A DNA stretch of 55,648 bases, from the IMG/VR virus record IMGVR_UViG_3300025073_000058, positions 1 through 55,648 of that record, one strand, 5' to 3'. How positions within the stretch are numbered: position 1 is the first letter of the stretch; the number at the start of each line of letters is the position of its first letter. The translations under genes were made by a program, and so were the position numbers. Shown one piece after another: positions 23,196-32,077 of this stretch. This DNA comes from a virus. Below the pieces are notes generated by a model, which saw nothing but the letters and a program-made list of their open reading frames with translations, searched no databases and was not told the DNA's origin.

Positions 23196-23379
23196 TGAAT
23201 ATGTGGAAAAGGCTTGGGAGGCGATGTTTTTATTGGCATATTACGGGAATATTTCGATATTAACGTCTTATAATATGTCTGTTGGATTAAGAAGATTTTT
23301 GATCGAGAAACTATCTGCAAAGCTGGAAGAAGAGAAGCCAAAGAAAAATAGTGGCCCTCCCAGCTTTAATCATCCATAA
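23167..23379 (+). CDS. Small baseplate-assembly partner (gp51-like position)
   Basis: 70 residues from a TTG that has a perfect ggagg 6 bases upstream, overlapping the gp26-like gene by 29 bases. The sequence LTTAFFGINDEYVEKAWEAMFLLAYYGNIS continues into a charged helix. Overlapping small genes after the gp26-like gene, often read by an overlap or frameshift, are typical of tail-assembly chaperones. Confidence 0.6.
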   Translation: MTTAFFGINDEYVEKAWEAMFLLAYYGNISILTSYNMSVGLRRFLIEKLSAKLEEEKPKKNSGPPSFNHP

Positions 23380-23438
23380 ACAATAAGAAATCACTAATTA
23401 TTTGAGAAAGAAATCTTTTCTTTTTGGGAGAACTGTCC

Positions 23439-23774
23439 ATGTCAAAAGACCAAGAACTACAAGAAATTCGCATTAATTTAAATGAAAAAGATAAAATAAA
23501 CGAGGATAGATTTACAAGGTCTCTTGGTGTGGCAATACAGAATATTCTTAAAAGACTATTTGGGTCGGATTTTGCCATTCCTGTTAAAATTGTAGGGACC
23601 AAAGAGCAAGTAGACTTATTTTCTAAGGCTATTGCTGGAGAAAAGGGCTATGTCGACTCCATAACAAAATATGGGCTAGACAATCCCAAGACATATGCAA
23701 GCAAATCTTGGCTTTCAAAGGCTGTTGATTCTTTTCAGAAGACAACAGGTATTAAGTGGCCTTTTGGGAAATAA
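23439..23774 (+). CDS. Hypothetical protein before tape measure
   Basis: 111 residues. N-terminal half acidic and helical (QEIRINLNEKDKINEDRFTRS), middle with a hydrophobic stretch (FAIPVKIVGTKEQVDLF), C-terminus basic. Only 3 bases separate it from the tape measure gene. Family not recognised; likely a tail component or chaperone from position. Confidence 0.55.
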   Translation: MSKDQELQEIRINLNEKDKINEDRFTRSLGVAIQNILKRLFGSDFAIPVKIVGTKEQVDLFSKAIAGEKGYVDSITKYGLDNPKTYASKSWLSKAVDSFQKTTGIKWPFGK

Positions 23775-23777
23775 AAA

Positions 23778-26024
23778 ATGGCAACTAAATCTACCATATC
23801 TCAAAATGCTGTTAAACTTCAAGAAGAATTAAATTCGGAATATCTAAACTCTATCAAACACGAAAAAGATTTACTAGAACTAGCTCGGAACAGGGGAAAA
23901 GCGCTTGTTGAAATTCTTACCTCGAAAGAGGAGCTTAATAAGCTTACAGAGCAGGAAATAGAGAAGAACAAGAAAGATTTAAAAACCCTGCAGGAATCTA
24001 TCCCTCTCTTAGAGAAGAAAATAAAGCTAATAGAGCAATCGAAAGAGTCTTATGGACAATTATTTGATCTCTTCTTGGATACAAACCGAGAGATGACCCT
24101 TTTAGATAAAGTTATTGTTAAAACGTTTTCTTTGTTTACTCAGCCAGGAAAAAGAAAAGCTATAATTTCGGGAATCAACGAAATCTCCAAGGGCATAAGC
24201 AATAAATTTGTAAGAGGGTTTCAAGAAGCAGTTATGGCGTCCGATGATGCTGCCGCTTCTATTGCGAAACTGACAGGCACAGGAAGAAAATTTATGCCTG
24301 TTATGAATGACGTTGTTCTAAAAGGTCAAGCTTGGGGTGTTGGCTTTGATCAAGCGGAATCTTCTATTAACGCTCTTTATTCTTCTATGGTGGACTTTAG
24401 AAAAGAAGGGGCTCAAATTCAGCAACAACTTATTATGTCCACGGGGAAGTTGGAATATTTGGGTATTTCTGCCGAAGAAAGTGCAGAATTTCTTAATCTT
24501 GCGACAAAGGCATTAAATCAAACTTCCGAAGGCGCTCTCGAAATGCAAGAGAGCATGGTAAAAGCCGCTGTTTCCATGGGCCTTCCTCCGAAAGAAATGA
24601 TTTCTTCTTTCTCTCGCGCAGCTCCAATGGTTGCCAGTTACGGGAACAGAATGACGTCTGTGTTTAAAAACATGGCAATTCAGGCGAGGAATGCGGGAAC
24701 TTCTGTTGAAGATCTGATGAGTGCTGCAAAGAAATTTGATACGTTTGAAGGGGCAGCAACGGCAGCGGGTAGATTAAATGCGATGTTGGGGCAAAACCTT
24801 GTTAATAGTGTTGATTTGCTAACATTAGATTTAGATGAAAAACTTCCATATCTAATGTCGCAATTTGAAGCAACAGGGTTGGAGTTTTCGCAATTAACTC
24901 GTCAAGAACAAGAAGCCATTGCTGGTATTTTGGAACTAGATACGGCGACAACAGCAAAGCTATTTAATGCCGGTTCTGCTGGTCTTGAAGAATATAATGA
25001 ACAACAGGCAGACATGAATAAATTGATTCAAGATGCTAGAACACTATCGGATAGACTTAAAAGCACTTTGGTTTCTTTGGGGAACACTATTCTTCCCCTA
25101 GTAGAAAAAATTTATCCCACTTTAGAGAAGATAGTTACAACGATACAAACACTTGTTTCTGAACATCCAGGAGGGTTGTTGGCCATTTTTGGTGTTGCAA
25201 CTGCCATAAAGGGAGTCGGCTTTTTTGGAAGTTTATTTATTAATTTAAAAAGTATTGCTTCTGTTCTTGGGGGGGGCGGCGCTGCTACTGGCGGCAGTAC
25301 GGTTGCTGGAGGGATGGCTAGCACCGGGGCTGCAGCTAAAGCGGCTGGTCCTAGTCTGTGGAGTATGGCGGGGGTTATTTTGGCAATTGGTGCGTCTGTG
25401 TGGATTGCTTCAAAAGGCATTTCGAATATTGCAGCTTCGTTTAAAGAATTAGACCCTGCTCAAATTTGGGGAGTTGTAGGAGCATTGGGAGCGTTTACGG
25501 TAGGTACAGGAATTTTATTGTTTACTCTTGGCGCAATGGGGCCTGTTGGACTAGCGGCTATTGGCACATTGTTGGCTCTTTCTGTAACATTTGTTTCTTT
25601 TGGTGTTGCAGCAAAAGGTATTGGAGAAGCGGCGGAAGGGATCGGCATGATGGTTAATTCTTTAACCGGCTTTGCCGATATGGCCGGTGACAAGATGTTA
25701 AAGTTTTTTGATTCTTTTTCAAATATGAATTGGTTTAATATTGGAGCGGGACTTCTTTCAACGGCTTCTGGTGTGTCTGCTTTGGCCTTGTCGTTGGCCG
25801 GGTTTGCCATGATAGGTGCTCCGGGTGCAGCTTTGTTGGGGGTTTTTGGCAAATCTATTTCTGGCCTTCGTTCTACTTCAAATAATTTTGATGGTGCGAA
25901 GAGAGGCGGAAGTGGGAAAGAGGTACATATTTCTCTCAATTTAGACGGCAAGGTATTTAAGAAGATTATTGTCGACACAATAAATGAAGAAATTAGAATA
26001 GACTCTAGGTCGGTTGCTTACTAA
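23778..26024 (+). CDS. Tail tape measure protein
   Basis: 748 residues. Starts with about 100 residues of coiled coil (LNSEYLNSIKHEKDLLELARNRG...), then alpha-helical body, and long hydrophobic Gly/Ala-rich stretches at about 470-690 (GLLAIFGVATAIKGVGFF; VGALGAFTVGTGILLFTLG) that can insert into the host membrane. This is the composition and gene position of myovirus tape measures. By the usual rule of about 0.15 nm per residue the tail would be near 110 nm. Confidence 0.88.
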   Translation: MATKSTISQNAVKLQEELNSEYLNSIKHEKDLLELARNRGKALVEILTSKEELNKLTEQEIEKNKKDLKTLQESIPLLEKKIKLIEQSKESYGQLFDLFLDTNREMTLLDKVIVKTFSLFTQPGKRKAIISGINEISKGISNKFVRGFQEAVMASDDAAASIAKLTGTGRKFMPVMNDVVLKGQAWGVGFDQAESSINALYSSMVDFRKEGAQIQQQLIMSTGKLEYLGISAEESAEFLNLATKALNQTSEGALEMQESMVKAAVSMGLPPKEMISSFSRAAPMVASYGNRMTSVFKNMAIQARNAGTSVEDLMSAAKKFDTFEGAATAAGRLNAMLGQNLVNSVDLLTLDLDEKLPYLMSQFEATGLEFSQLTRQEQEAIAGILELDTATTAKLFNAGSAGLEEYNEQQADMNKLIQDARTLSDRLKSTLVSLGNTILPLVEKIYPTLEKIVTTIQTLVSEHPGGLLAIFGVATAIKGVGFFGSLFINLKSIASVLGGGGAATGGSTVAGGMASTGAAAKAAGPSLWSMAGVILAIGASVWIASKGISNIAASFKELDPAQIWGVVGALGAFTVGTGILLFTLGAMGPVGLAAIGTLLALSVTFVSFGVAAKGIGEAAEGIGMMVNSLTGFADMAGDKMLKFFDSFSNMNWFNIGAGLLSTASGVSALALSLAGFAMIGAPGAALLGVFGKSISGLRSTSNNFDGAKRGGSGKEVHISLNLDGKVFKKIIVDTINEEIRIDSRSVAY

Positions 26025-26037
26025 CGAGGGCTAATCG

Positions 26038-26865
26038 TTGACAGAGATAAAAAAAGACGAACAATACGGCGTATCTTCTGATGGAAGAAGTCTTAAGCTT
26101 ACGGGGAATGACCAGATATCACTTCCCGAAGTAAAAGGAACGGATTTCCTTGAAAAGAGGAAAGGGTTAATTATCCAATTTCAGCATATTCCTTCGGGAG
26201 AAAGAGTAGATTTTAAAGCGTTTCTGACTGATTATCGCGATACACATACTGCTGAATGGGAAAAAAATAAGGTATATGGTCGTATGGATGCGATGAGCAT
26301 ATATAAAGGAACAGAACGAGCAGTTACAATTTCTTGGAATGTTCCTGCAGAAAGCGAAGAAGAAGCAAAATTAAATTTGTATAAAATTGGTGTTTTGAAA
26401 AGAATGGTTTATCCCGTTTATGAAGACGGACAGATTTCGGCACCTCCTCTGATGAAGGCGAAGTTTATTAACTTTTTGACAAACAACGAAGGGGACACCG
26501 GGGAAGAAAAAAATACAACTCTTATCCCAAGTGGTGTTGTATGTTATATTGACGGAGCAATAGATTATGCTCCCGTTGTAGACGATGGGTTTTTCTTTGG
26601 CACTCTTGACTCAGAGGCGTTCCCAAAGACGATTTCTGTTTCTGTAATGCTTTATATTCTTCATACACATCTTCCAGGATGGACAAAGAAATCTTCGAAA
26701 GATGGGGCTCTTGTGTTTTCGGATGATAAGGTTGGGAATCGGTATCCGTTTGGATACATTGTTCTTCCAGAGGAAAGAACAGATAATGAAAAGTTTTCAA
26801 CAGATTCTTCTGTTGGGGATAGTGTGAAAGAATCTCAAGAAGATGTTGTGTTGGGGAAGAAATAA
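26038..26865 (+). CDS. Baseplate/tail-tube-cap protein (gp48/gp54-like position)
   Basis: 275 residues from a TTG. Typical segments are FKAFLTDYRDTHTAEWEKNKVYGRMDAM, RAVTISWNVPAESEEEAKLNL and FPKTISVSVMLYILHTHLPGW, a tube-like beta fold seen in proteins that cap the baseplate and nucleate the tail tube. Its last base overlaps the next ATG. The exact T4 equivalent is uncertain. Confidence 0.55.
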   Translation: MTEIKKDEQYGVSSDGRSLKLTGNDQISLPEVKGTDFLEKRKGLIIQFQHIPSGERVDFKAFLTDYRDTHTAEWEKNKVYGRMDAMSIYKGTERAVTISWNVPAESEEEAKLNLYKIGVLKRMVYPVYEDGQISAPPLMKAKFINFLTNNEGDTGEEKNTTLIPSGVVCYIDGAIDYAPVVDDGFFFGTLDSEAFPKTISVSVMLYILHTHLPGWTKKSSKDGALVFSDDKVGNRYPFGYIVLPEERTDNEKFSTDSSVGDSVKESQEDVVLGKK

Positions 26866-28433
26866 TGAGATATGTAATTTTGGAAGAAGTTAAAGATGTT
26901 CTTTTGCTTGAAGATAAAATTTCCTCTCTGAAAGAAAAGCTTCCCGAGCAAACAGAGCTAATCGACTTCTTTGCCTCGAAAGATCCGACGGGCAAACAGA
27001 AGTATTTGGAATGGGCTTTAAAAAGAACTCTTCAAGGCAACGAGAGCAAAGAGCTTGTTGCGGACGCATTTCTTAAGTTCGATCAGATTGGTCCTCGGCT
27101 GGAAAAGAAAGACATTAATCAATACGAAACGGCTGAAAGAGTCTTCGACGCAATCAACTATTACGAAACCGTGCAACGGAGCGAGAGATCGAAGGGGAAA
27201 GAGAAGAAGAAAACCGCCTATAAAGCAGCCGAAAGTGGCGAAGGGGAACATTTCCAAACTCTTTATGAGGACGATGAATACATCATGATTCGTCTGCTGT
27301 CGAGGGAGGGCTCTTGTTATTGGGGTCGAGGAACCCCATGGTGTATTGCAGCCCAAGGACAGAACTATTTCTATCAATATACGATTAACGATGGGGTCGT
27401 CTTTTTTAACGTCATAAACAAGACAGTTCCTTTGGAAGACGTCATAAGTAACAGGTTTTCAAGAATTAACTTTGCTGTTGTCGACCAAGGGGACGGTATC
27501 GAAACAACCGTAACGACAGTAGAGAACGAATATCCTGGCGGCATATTTACGGGAAATCTTCTTCAAACCCCGAGAGAAGTAATAGAAGAGATCGGAGGTC
27601 AAGACCGATTTAACAAATATGTTTCCTTGATGCAGAAGAACATGAAGGAAGTAACATATGACGATTGGCTAAAGTTTGTTGCTGCGGCTTTCAATAGAGA
27701 TGAAGCGGAAGCGTATAATGTCGACGAACTCCGAAAGCTAATGAAGATTGTTCGAGCCGGGTATAATCCTTCCATCGAAATGATGGCGGAGATGTCGGAG
27801 GGTGGTATCCCCGAAGAGTTTTTAAAATATGAAAAACAGATTCAACGGCAAGGTTTGCTAAACAACAAGCTAAAAGATGCGGTAAAACAAGAAGAAACTC
27901 CCAACCTCGAATATGTAAAAGATTTAATTCGGAAGGGTGCGAACGTAAGAACAAGTAACAACCTTGCCATCCGATGGGCTTCGGCAAAAGGCCATGTTGA
28001 GGTCGTGAAGATTCTTCTTTCCGACAAAAGGGTTGATCCAACGGCCGATGACAACTATGCCTTCCAATGGGCTTCGGAATACGGCCAGGTTGAGGTCGTG
28101 AAGATTCTTCTTTCCGACAAGAGGGTTGATCCAACGGCCGGTAACAACCTTGCCATCCGAGTGGCTTCGGCAAACGGCCATGTTGAGGTCGTGAAGATTC
28201 TTCTTTCCGACAAGAGGGTTGTTCCCTCGGCCGATGACAACGCTGCCATCCGATGGGCTTCGGCAAACGGCCATGTTGAGGTCGTGAAGATTCTTTATCA
28301 ACATAACCCCGACCACTATAATAAAGAAACACCAGGAATCGTCAGGAAATGGGATTTGGACAAGAAAGAAGAAATAAAAGAATCCTTTCTAAGAAGATTA
28401 ATCAAAGAATCGTATAAAGAGGTTGTTAAATAA
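26865..28433 (+). CDS. Unknown N-domain fused to ankyrin repeats, in the baseplate operon
   Basis: 522 residues. The N-terminal 230 residues include EGSCYWGRGTPWCIAAQGQ and NYFYQYTINDGVVFFNVIN, a WC-x-A...Y...F pattern I have seen in phage proteins of unknown function. Next is a helical linker, then from about residue 360 four 31-residue ankyrin units of the same DNA family as the early loci, and the C-cap KILYQHNPDHYNKE. A basic tail follows. The ATG overlaps the stop of the baseplate gene and the stop overlaps the next ATG, so it is translated with baseplate proteins. Confidence 0.75.
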   Translation: MRYVILEEVKDVLLLEDKISSLKEKLPEQTELIDFFASKDPTGKQKYLEWALKRTLQGNESKELVADAFLKFDQIGPRLEKKDINQYETAERVFDAINYYETVQRSERSKGKEKKKTAYKAAESGEGEHFQTLYEDDEYIMIRLLSREGSCYWGRGTPWCIAAQGQNYFYQYTINDGVVFFNVINKTVPLEDVISNRFSRINFAVVDQGDGIETTVTTVENEYPGGIFTGNLLQTPREVIEEIGGQDRFNKYVSLMQKNMKEVTYDDWLKFVAAAFNRDEAEAYNVDELRKLMKIVRAGYNPSIEMMAEMSEGGIPEEFLKYEKQIQRQGLLNNKLKDAVKQEETPNLEYVKDLIRKGANVRTSNNLAIRWASAKGHVEVVKILLSDKRVDPTADDNYAFQWASEYGQVEVVKILLSDKRVDPTAGNNLAIRVASANGHVEVVKILLSDKRVVPSADDNAAIRWASANGHVEVVKILYQHNPDHYNKETPGIVRKWDLDKKEEIKESFLRRLIKESYKEVVK

Positions 28434-28774
28434 TGCCCATCTCTCGTTATCGCAGGTTAAATCCTGTTATCAACAAAAATGAAATGTATGCTTCGGAGCT
28501 TAAGAAAAAGGGGCTTAAGCATATTTTACAATACAAAACTCTTCAACTGAAATATCCGACAAAAGAACAAATAAAAGAACTTGATGTTGTTAATCATACA
28601 TGGAGAGCCGGGGACAAGTATTATAAACTTGCATATAAACACTATGGAGATGTTACTTTATGGTGGTTGATTGCTTGGTTTAACCAAGTTCCAGTAGACT
28701 GCCAATTAACAATTGGACAAATAGTTTATATTCCTTTGCCGTTGGAAAAAGTTATGATGATGTTTGAGGGATAA
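28433..28774 (+). CDS. Baseplate wedge protein with LysM-like domain (gp53-like)
   Basis: 113 residues. VVNHTWRAGDKYYKLAYKHYGDVTLWWLIAWFNQ followed by LTIGQIVYIPLP is a LysM-like fold with the WW motif of T4 gp53-type wedge proteins. It is part of the baseplate wedge. The A of its ATG is shared with the stop of the ankyrin fusion. Confidence 0.78.
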   Translation: MPISRYRRLNPVINKNEMYASELKKKGLKHILQYKTLQLKYPTKEQIKELDVVNHTWRAGDKYYKLAYKHYGDVTLWWLIAWFNQVPVDCQLTIGQIVYIPLPLEKVMMMFEG

Positions 28775-28776
28775 AG

Positions 28777-31074
28777 ATGGAAAGAAGAGTAGGTGATCTT
28801 TATGACCCCAATGTCATAAAGCATTCGGACATTAGAGCGGCAGAAGCGACAATAGAACAAAGAAAAAAGCAGGAAGAGTCTTTTGATTCTGCTGTTAAAA
28901 AGATTCAAGAAGCTTTTTATCGTGGATTTAGAGAGCAGGAATATATTGCAGCCAACTTCGACAAGATAATTCAACAGCAAGAGACAAGGAATAAATCAAA
29001 ATCTCATTTATATCTCACCACAAATGAAAGCTCAGAAAGCTTTATATCCAAGCTTTTAAGAAGAGAAGGAGCAGAAGAAATATTAAACATGACTCCTGCT
29101 CAACAAAGCTGTTTGGTTCCAAAAATACGACTATATAAAGTATTTCTTTTGGAAGGTGGGAAAAAGAAAGAAGTTGAGTATACTTTCAAGAACTTTATTG
29201 ATACAAAGGACATAGAGAAGATATTTAAAGACAAGAAAGCAAGAGGAGGAGGAGCGGGTGTAGAATCTTTTAAATGGAGTTATGAGGGAACCGACCTTGC
29301 GACGTCGGATAGAAACATCTTGGCGTCATTAACAATATTATTTTCTTCTCTTGACGAGTTTTTCGAAGAGAGGACAATAGACGGAGAATATAAAATTGGT
29401 TTTTCTGATTTTACTTGGTTTAAGCAAAGATCCTCAATGGGTTGGTTGGGGAATTATGGAATAAGTGCTAAGAACAATCCTCCATTTATAGTTAAGGCTC
29501 ATGTTGGCTGGTCTTTTGACCAAAACAATCCCCTTTTGTCAAAGAAATTAAAAGATGCTTTGAATTCTCACAATATCGTCTTGCAGCTTTTTCCTGTGAA
29601 TTATCAAACGGAGATTGCTCAAGCTGGTTATGTGAGAATGACTTTTGATTTTATTTCTTCTTTGGAAGGCTTGATGAATTCTGCCGATGCAGATATTTTC
29701 TATTCCATCAAGGAGGCAGATAAGAAGTTTCAAAATTCGTTATTGAAGTTTGAAGCATATGAGTTGGACGACGAAGCAGAAAAAAAGGGCGTTGATATTA
29801 GAACTATAGAAAGGGATCTTGAGAAAAAGCGACAAGAAGAAATAAAAGAGCTAAGGCAACAGGAGATATATGCTGCATACAAGATTTTGTTGGAAATGTT
29901 AAAATGCAACGATCAAATATATTCTCTTGAAGCGGAGCCTTTGGATGTATTGTATCATCTTGAGGTTGATTTAACACCGGAAGAAAAACAAGCATATTTG
30001 GAGAAAATACCAAAAAATCAAAATTCCGATGCAAACGACCATGATGAACAGGCAAAAAAGATATTGCAAGGAAGCTCCCAATCTCCAGAGTTGTCTTACA
30101 TTAATGGAAGATTTGATATTAAGTATTTCTTTTTTGGAGATCTTGTTGATGCTGCGATGAGGATCGTAGAGGGCAACAATCCCAAGATTCTTCAAGATTT
30201 GAAGATTTTATTTGGGAATATAACGATAAAAGGCGACGGAGGAGAGTTAAAAAGTATTTCTATTGCCGATTTGCCGATATCTCTTAACAACTATTTGACT
30301 TGGTTTAAAGCAAACGTTATTAAGACCGGAGTTCCCTCTGTGTTCCTGAAGAACTTTATCTTTGGTCTTTTGCAGAGCCTGATTAGACCCAGCCTACATC
30401 ATCCAAAAGGGCTTTTGGGAAGATATCCTCAAAGCAAAAGAGTTTTGTTTTCTTCGACTGTTTTAACTTTTCCCAAGAAGAGAGATAAAAAAGTCATATC
30501 TGAATCTAATCAACAAATATCTCCGGAGCAGGAATCGTGGTTTATTGTGTTTGCTATTGATTACGAGGGAGCACACTTTAAAAAGATTGATGTTGAAAAA
30601 GATCAGAAAAATGGAGTATATCATCTTTATGAGGGGAGAAATCGGGGCATAACAGAAGAAATAAAATATGCGCAAAGAAGCGACGAGGCGTTAAGAAGCG
30701 TTCGTATGGCAAAGATTAAAAAAGGCATTGAAAGCTCTGATGGTTTGATGTTGTTGGACGTTTTTGATGCTAACGTGGCGTTGATGGGGAATAACATTTT
30801 TACCAACGGAAGTAAGATATTTCTTCATCCGTCTCCAATGCTTGCAAATGAAACAAACGCGAGAAGATTTGGATTGTTGGGGTATTATACTGTAATTAAA
30901 ACGGAGTGTGAGATTACTCCTAGTAGCTTTAAAACAAATTTGACATGTATGACGGAAATGGTAATTGGGTTCAATGTCGGGGAAGAAGAGGGAGCTGTAA
31001 CTCCTAGAAGCCTAGACGACGGTAATGTTTCTTCTACTCAAAGTTATAGCTCTGTAGACGGAGTTGAAAAATAA
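28777..31074 (+). CDS. Large virion/baseplate structural protein
   Basis: 765 residues. Long charged helices near the N-terminus and at about 340-420 flank beta-rich parts (KIGFSDFTWFKQRSSMGWLG, KAHVGWSFDQNNPLLSKKL). GYYTVIKTECEITPSSFKTNLTCM near the end looks like a virion beta domain. I do not recognise a T4 equivalent; location between the gp53-like gene and another structural-looking gene suggests a baseplate component. Confidence 0.5.
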   Translation: MERRVGDLYDPNVIKHSDIRAAEATIEQRKKQEESFDSAVKKIQEAFYRGFREQEYIAANFDKIIQQQETRNKSKSHLYLTTNESSESFISKLLRREGAEEILNMTPAQQSCLVPKIRLYKVFLLEGGKKKEVEYTFKNFIDTKDIEKIFKDKKARGGGAGVESFKWSYEGTDLATSDRNILASLTILFSSLDEFFEERTIDGEYKIGFSDFTWFKQRSSMGWLGNYGISAKNNPPFIVKAHVGWSFDQNNPLLSKKLKDALNSHNIVLQLFPVNYQTEIAQAGYVRMTFDFISSLEGLMNSADADIFYSIKEADKKFQNSLLKFEAYELDDEAEKKGVDIRTIERDLEKKRQEEIKELRQQEIYAAYKILLEMLKCNDQIYSLEAEPLDVLYHLEVDLTPEEKQAYLEKIPKNQNSDANDHDEQAKKILQGSSQSPELSYINGRFDIKYFFFGDLVDAAMRIVEGNNPKILQDLKILFGNITIKGDGGELKSISIADLPISLNNYLTWFKANVIKTGVPSVFLKNFIFGLLQSLIRPSLHHPKGLLGRYPQSKRVLFSSTVLTFPKKRDKKVISESNQQISPEQESWFIVFAIDYEGAHFKKIDVEKDQKNGVYHLYEGRNRGITEEIKYAQRSDEALRSVRMAKIKKGIESSDGLMLLDVFDANVALMGNNIFTNGSKIFLHPSPMLANETNARRFGLLGYYTVIKTECEITPSSFKTNLTCMTEMVIGFNVGEEEGAVTPRSLDDGNVSSTQSYSSVDGVEK

Positions 31075-31075
31075 T

Positions 31076-32071
31076 ATGGTTGCAGATGGAAAAAACTCCA
31101 TGTCCACGAGAATTCTTTTTAACAAGAGAATAGAATATCTTTCTCTTTTTGACGAGAGACTTGAATTAAACGGATATTATATCGACTTCCTTTATCGGCA
31201 TCAAGTTTATGGAAAGAGTTTTAATGGAGTTTCTATAATCCCTAAGAAAGATAAGTTTGATGTTTATTTAGACTCTGGGAAGAAGAAAGAAAGAGGAGTA
31301 AGTTTTGTTGTATCGGCTTACGAATCCTTTAAGAAAGAGTTTGTTAAAATGGCCGGATGCTTGGATAAAAGCGAATTCAAAGATATAAAAGTTGTCTCTG
31401 GTTATAAAAACCCCGAGCAAGAATACAAAAATTATTTTGCAAACTTGGTAGACAACTCTTTTAAGAATGGGTTCTTTAAAAAGAAGGATTTTCTTAACTT
31501 CTCAAGACAGATAATAGCACTCTCAGAAAATACAAAACTACCATTTACGTTTACAGACTTTATTAATTCCAAGTATTGTGATCCTCTTTGCAGTGGACTT
31601 GGAATAGAGGTAATGAAAAAGTCTCATTCAGACGATTACCCAAAAACTGTTTTAATGTCGGACGACAATTATCCCCTTTATCAGAGCTGTGCTGTCCGAT
31701 TTGGGTTTGCTGTAGATAAAAACGCTCCATGGAGATTGATGTTTAATCTTTATTCTGATGCGGCAAAGCCTTTTATAGAAAAAACAGAGCAAAACTCGGT
31801 ACTTGAAGAATATTTCGAAGACGCGAAATATAAAGACTTGGATTTGCTAAAAGAAGTTATTATTGCTTCTTATCGCAAATACGTTAATAAAAAGGATGTT
31901 GACAAAGACGTTGGTTTTTGGTTTAATCTTTATCTTGGGTTAAAGCTGGAGTATTCGGATAAGGGGCTGTCTTTGGCCAAGAAAAAGAAGATTATTGAGA
32001 AATCTTGTGCTCTTTTAAAAGAACTTGACTTTGACCGTGCGATGCGATATCTTGAGGCCGAAACAAGATAA
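31076..32071 (+). CDS. Probable virion structural protein
   Basis: 331 residues. Soluble and mixed alpha/beta; the segment YQSCAVRFGFAVDKNAPWRLMFNLYS is distinctive and resembles segments in structural proteins of marine myoviruses. The ATG follows the preceding stop by one base. The last gene of the tail block: replication genes start 6 bases after it, without a visible terminator. Confidence 0.45.
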   Translation: MVADGKNSMSTRILFNKRIEYLSLFDERLELNGYYIDFLYRHQVYGKSFNGVSIIPKKDKFDVYLDSGKKKERGVSFVVSAYESFKKEFVKMAGCLDKSEFKDIKVVSGYKNPEQEYKNYFANLVDNSFKNGFFKKKDFLNFSRQIIALSENTKLPFTFTDFINSKYCDPLCSGLGIEVMKKSHSDDYPKTVLMSDDNYPLYQSCAVRFGFAVDKNAPWRLMFNLYSDAAKPFIEKTEQNSVLEEYFEDAKYKDLDLLKEVIIASYRKYVNKKDVDKDVGFWFNLYLGLKLEYSDKGLSLAKKKKIIEKSCALLKELDFDRAMRYLEAETR

Positions 32072-32077
32072 GGCAGC

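Noticed and set aside
1-28433. Diversity-generating retroelement acting on ankyrin codons
   Set aside because: No reverse transcriptase or template repeat is visible in the window, and the changes are not limited to adenine positions. Recombination is a simpler cause, though genes outside the window cannot be excluded.
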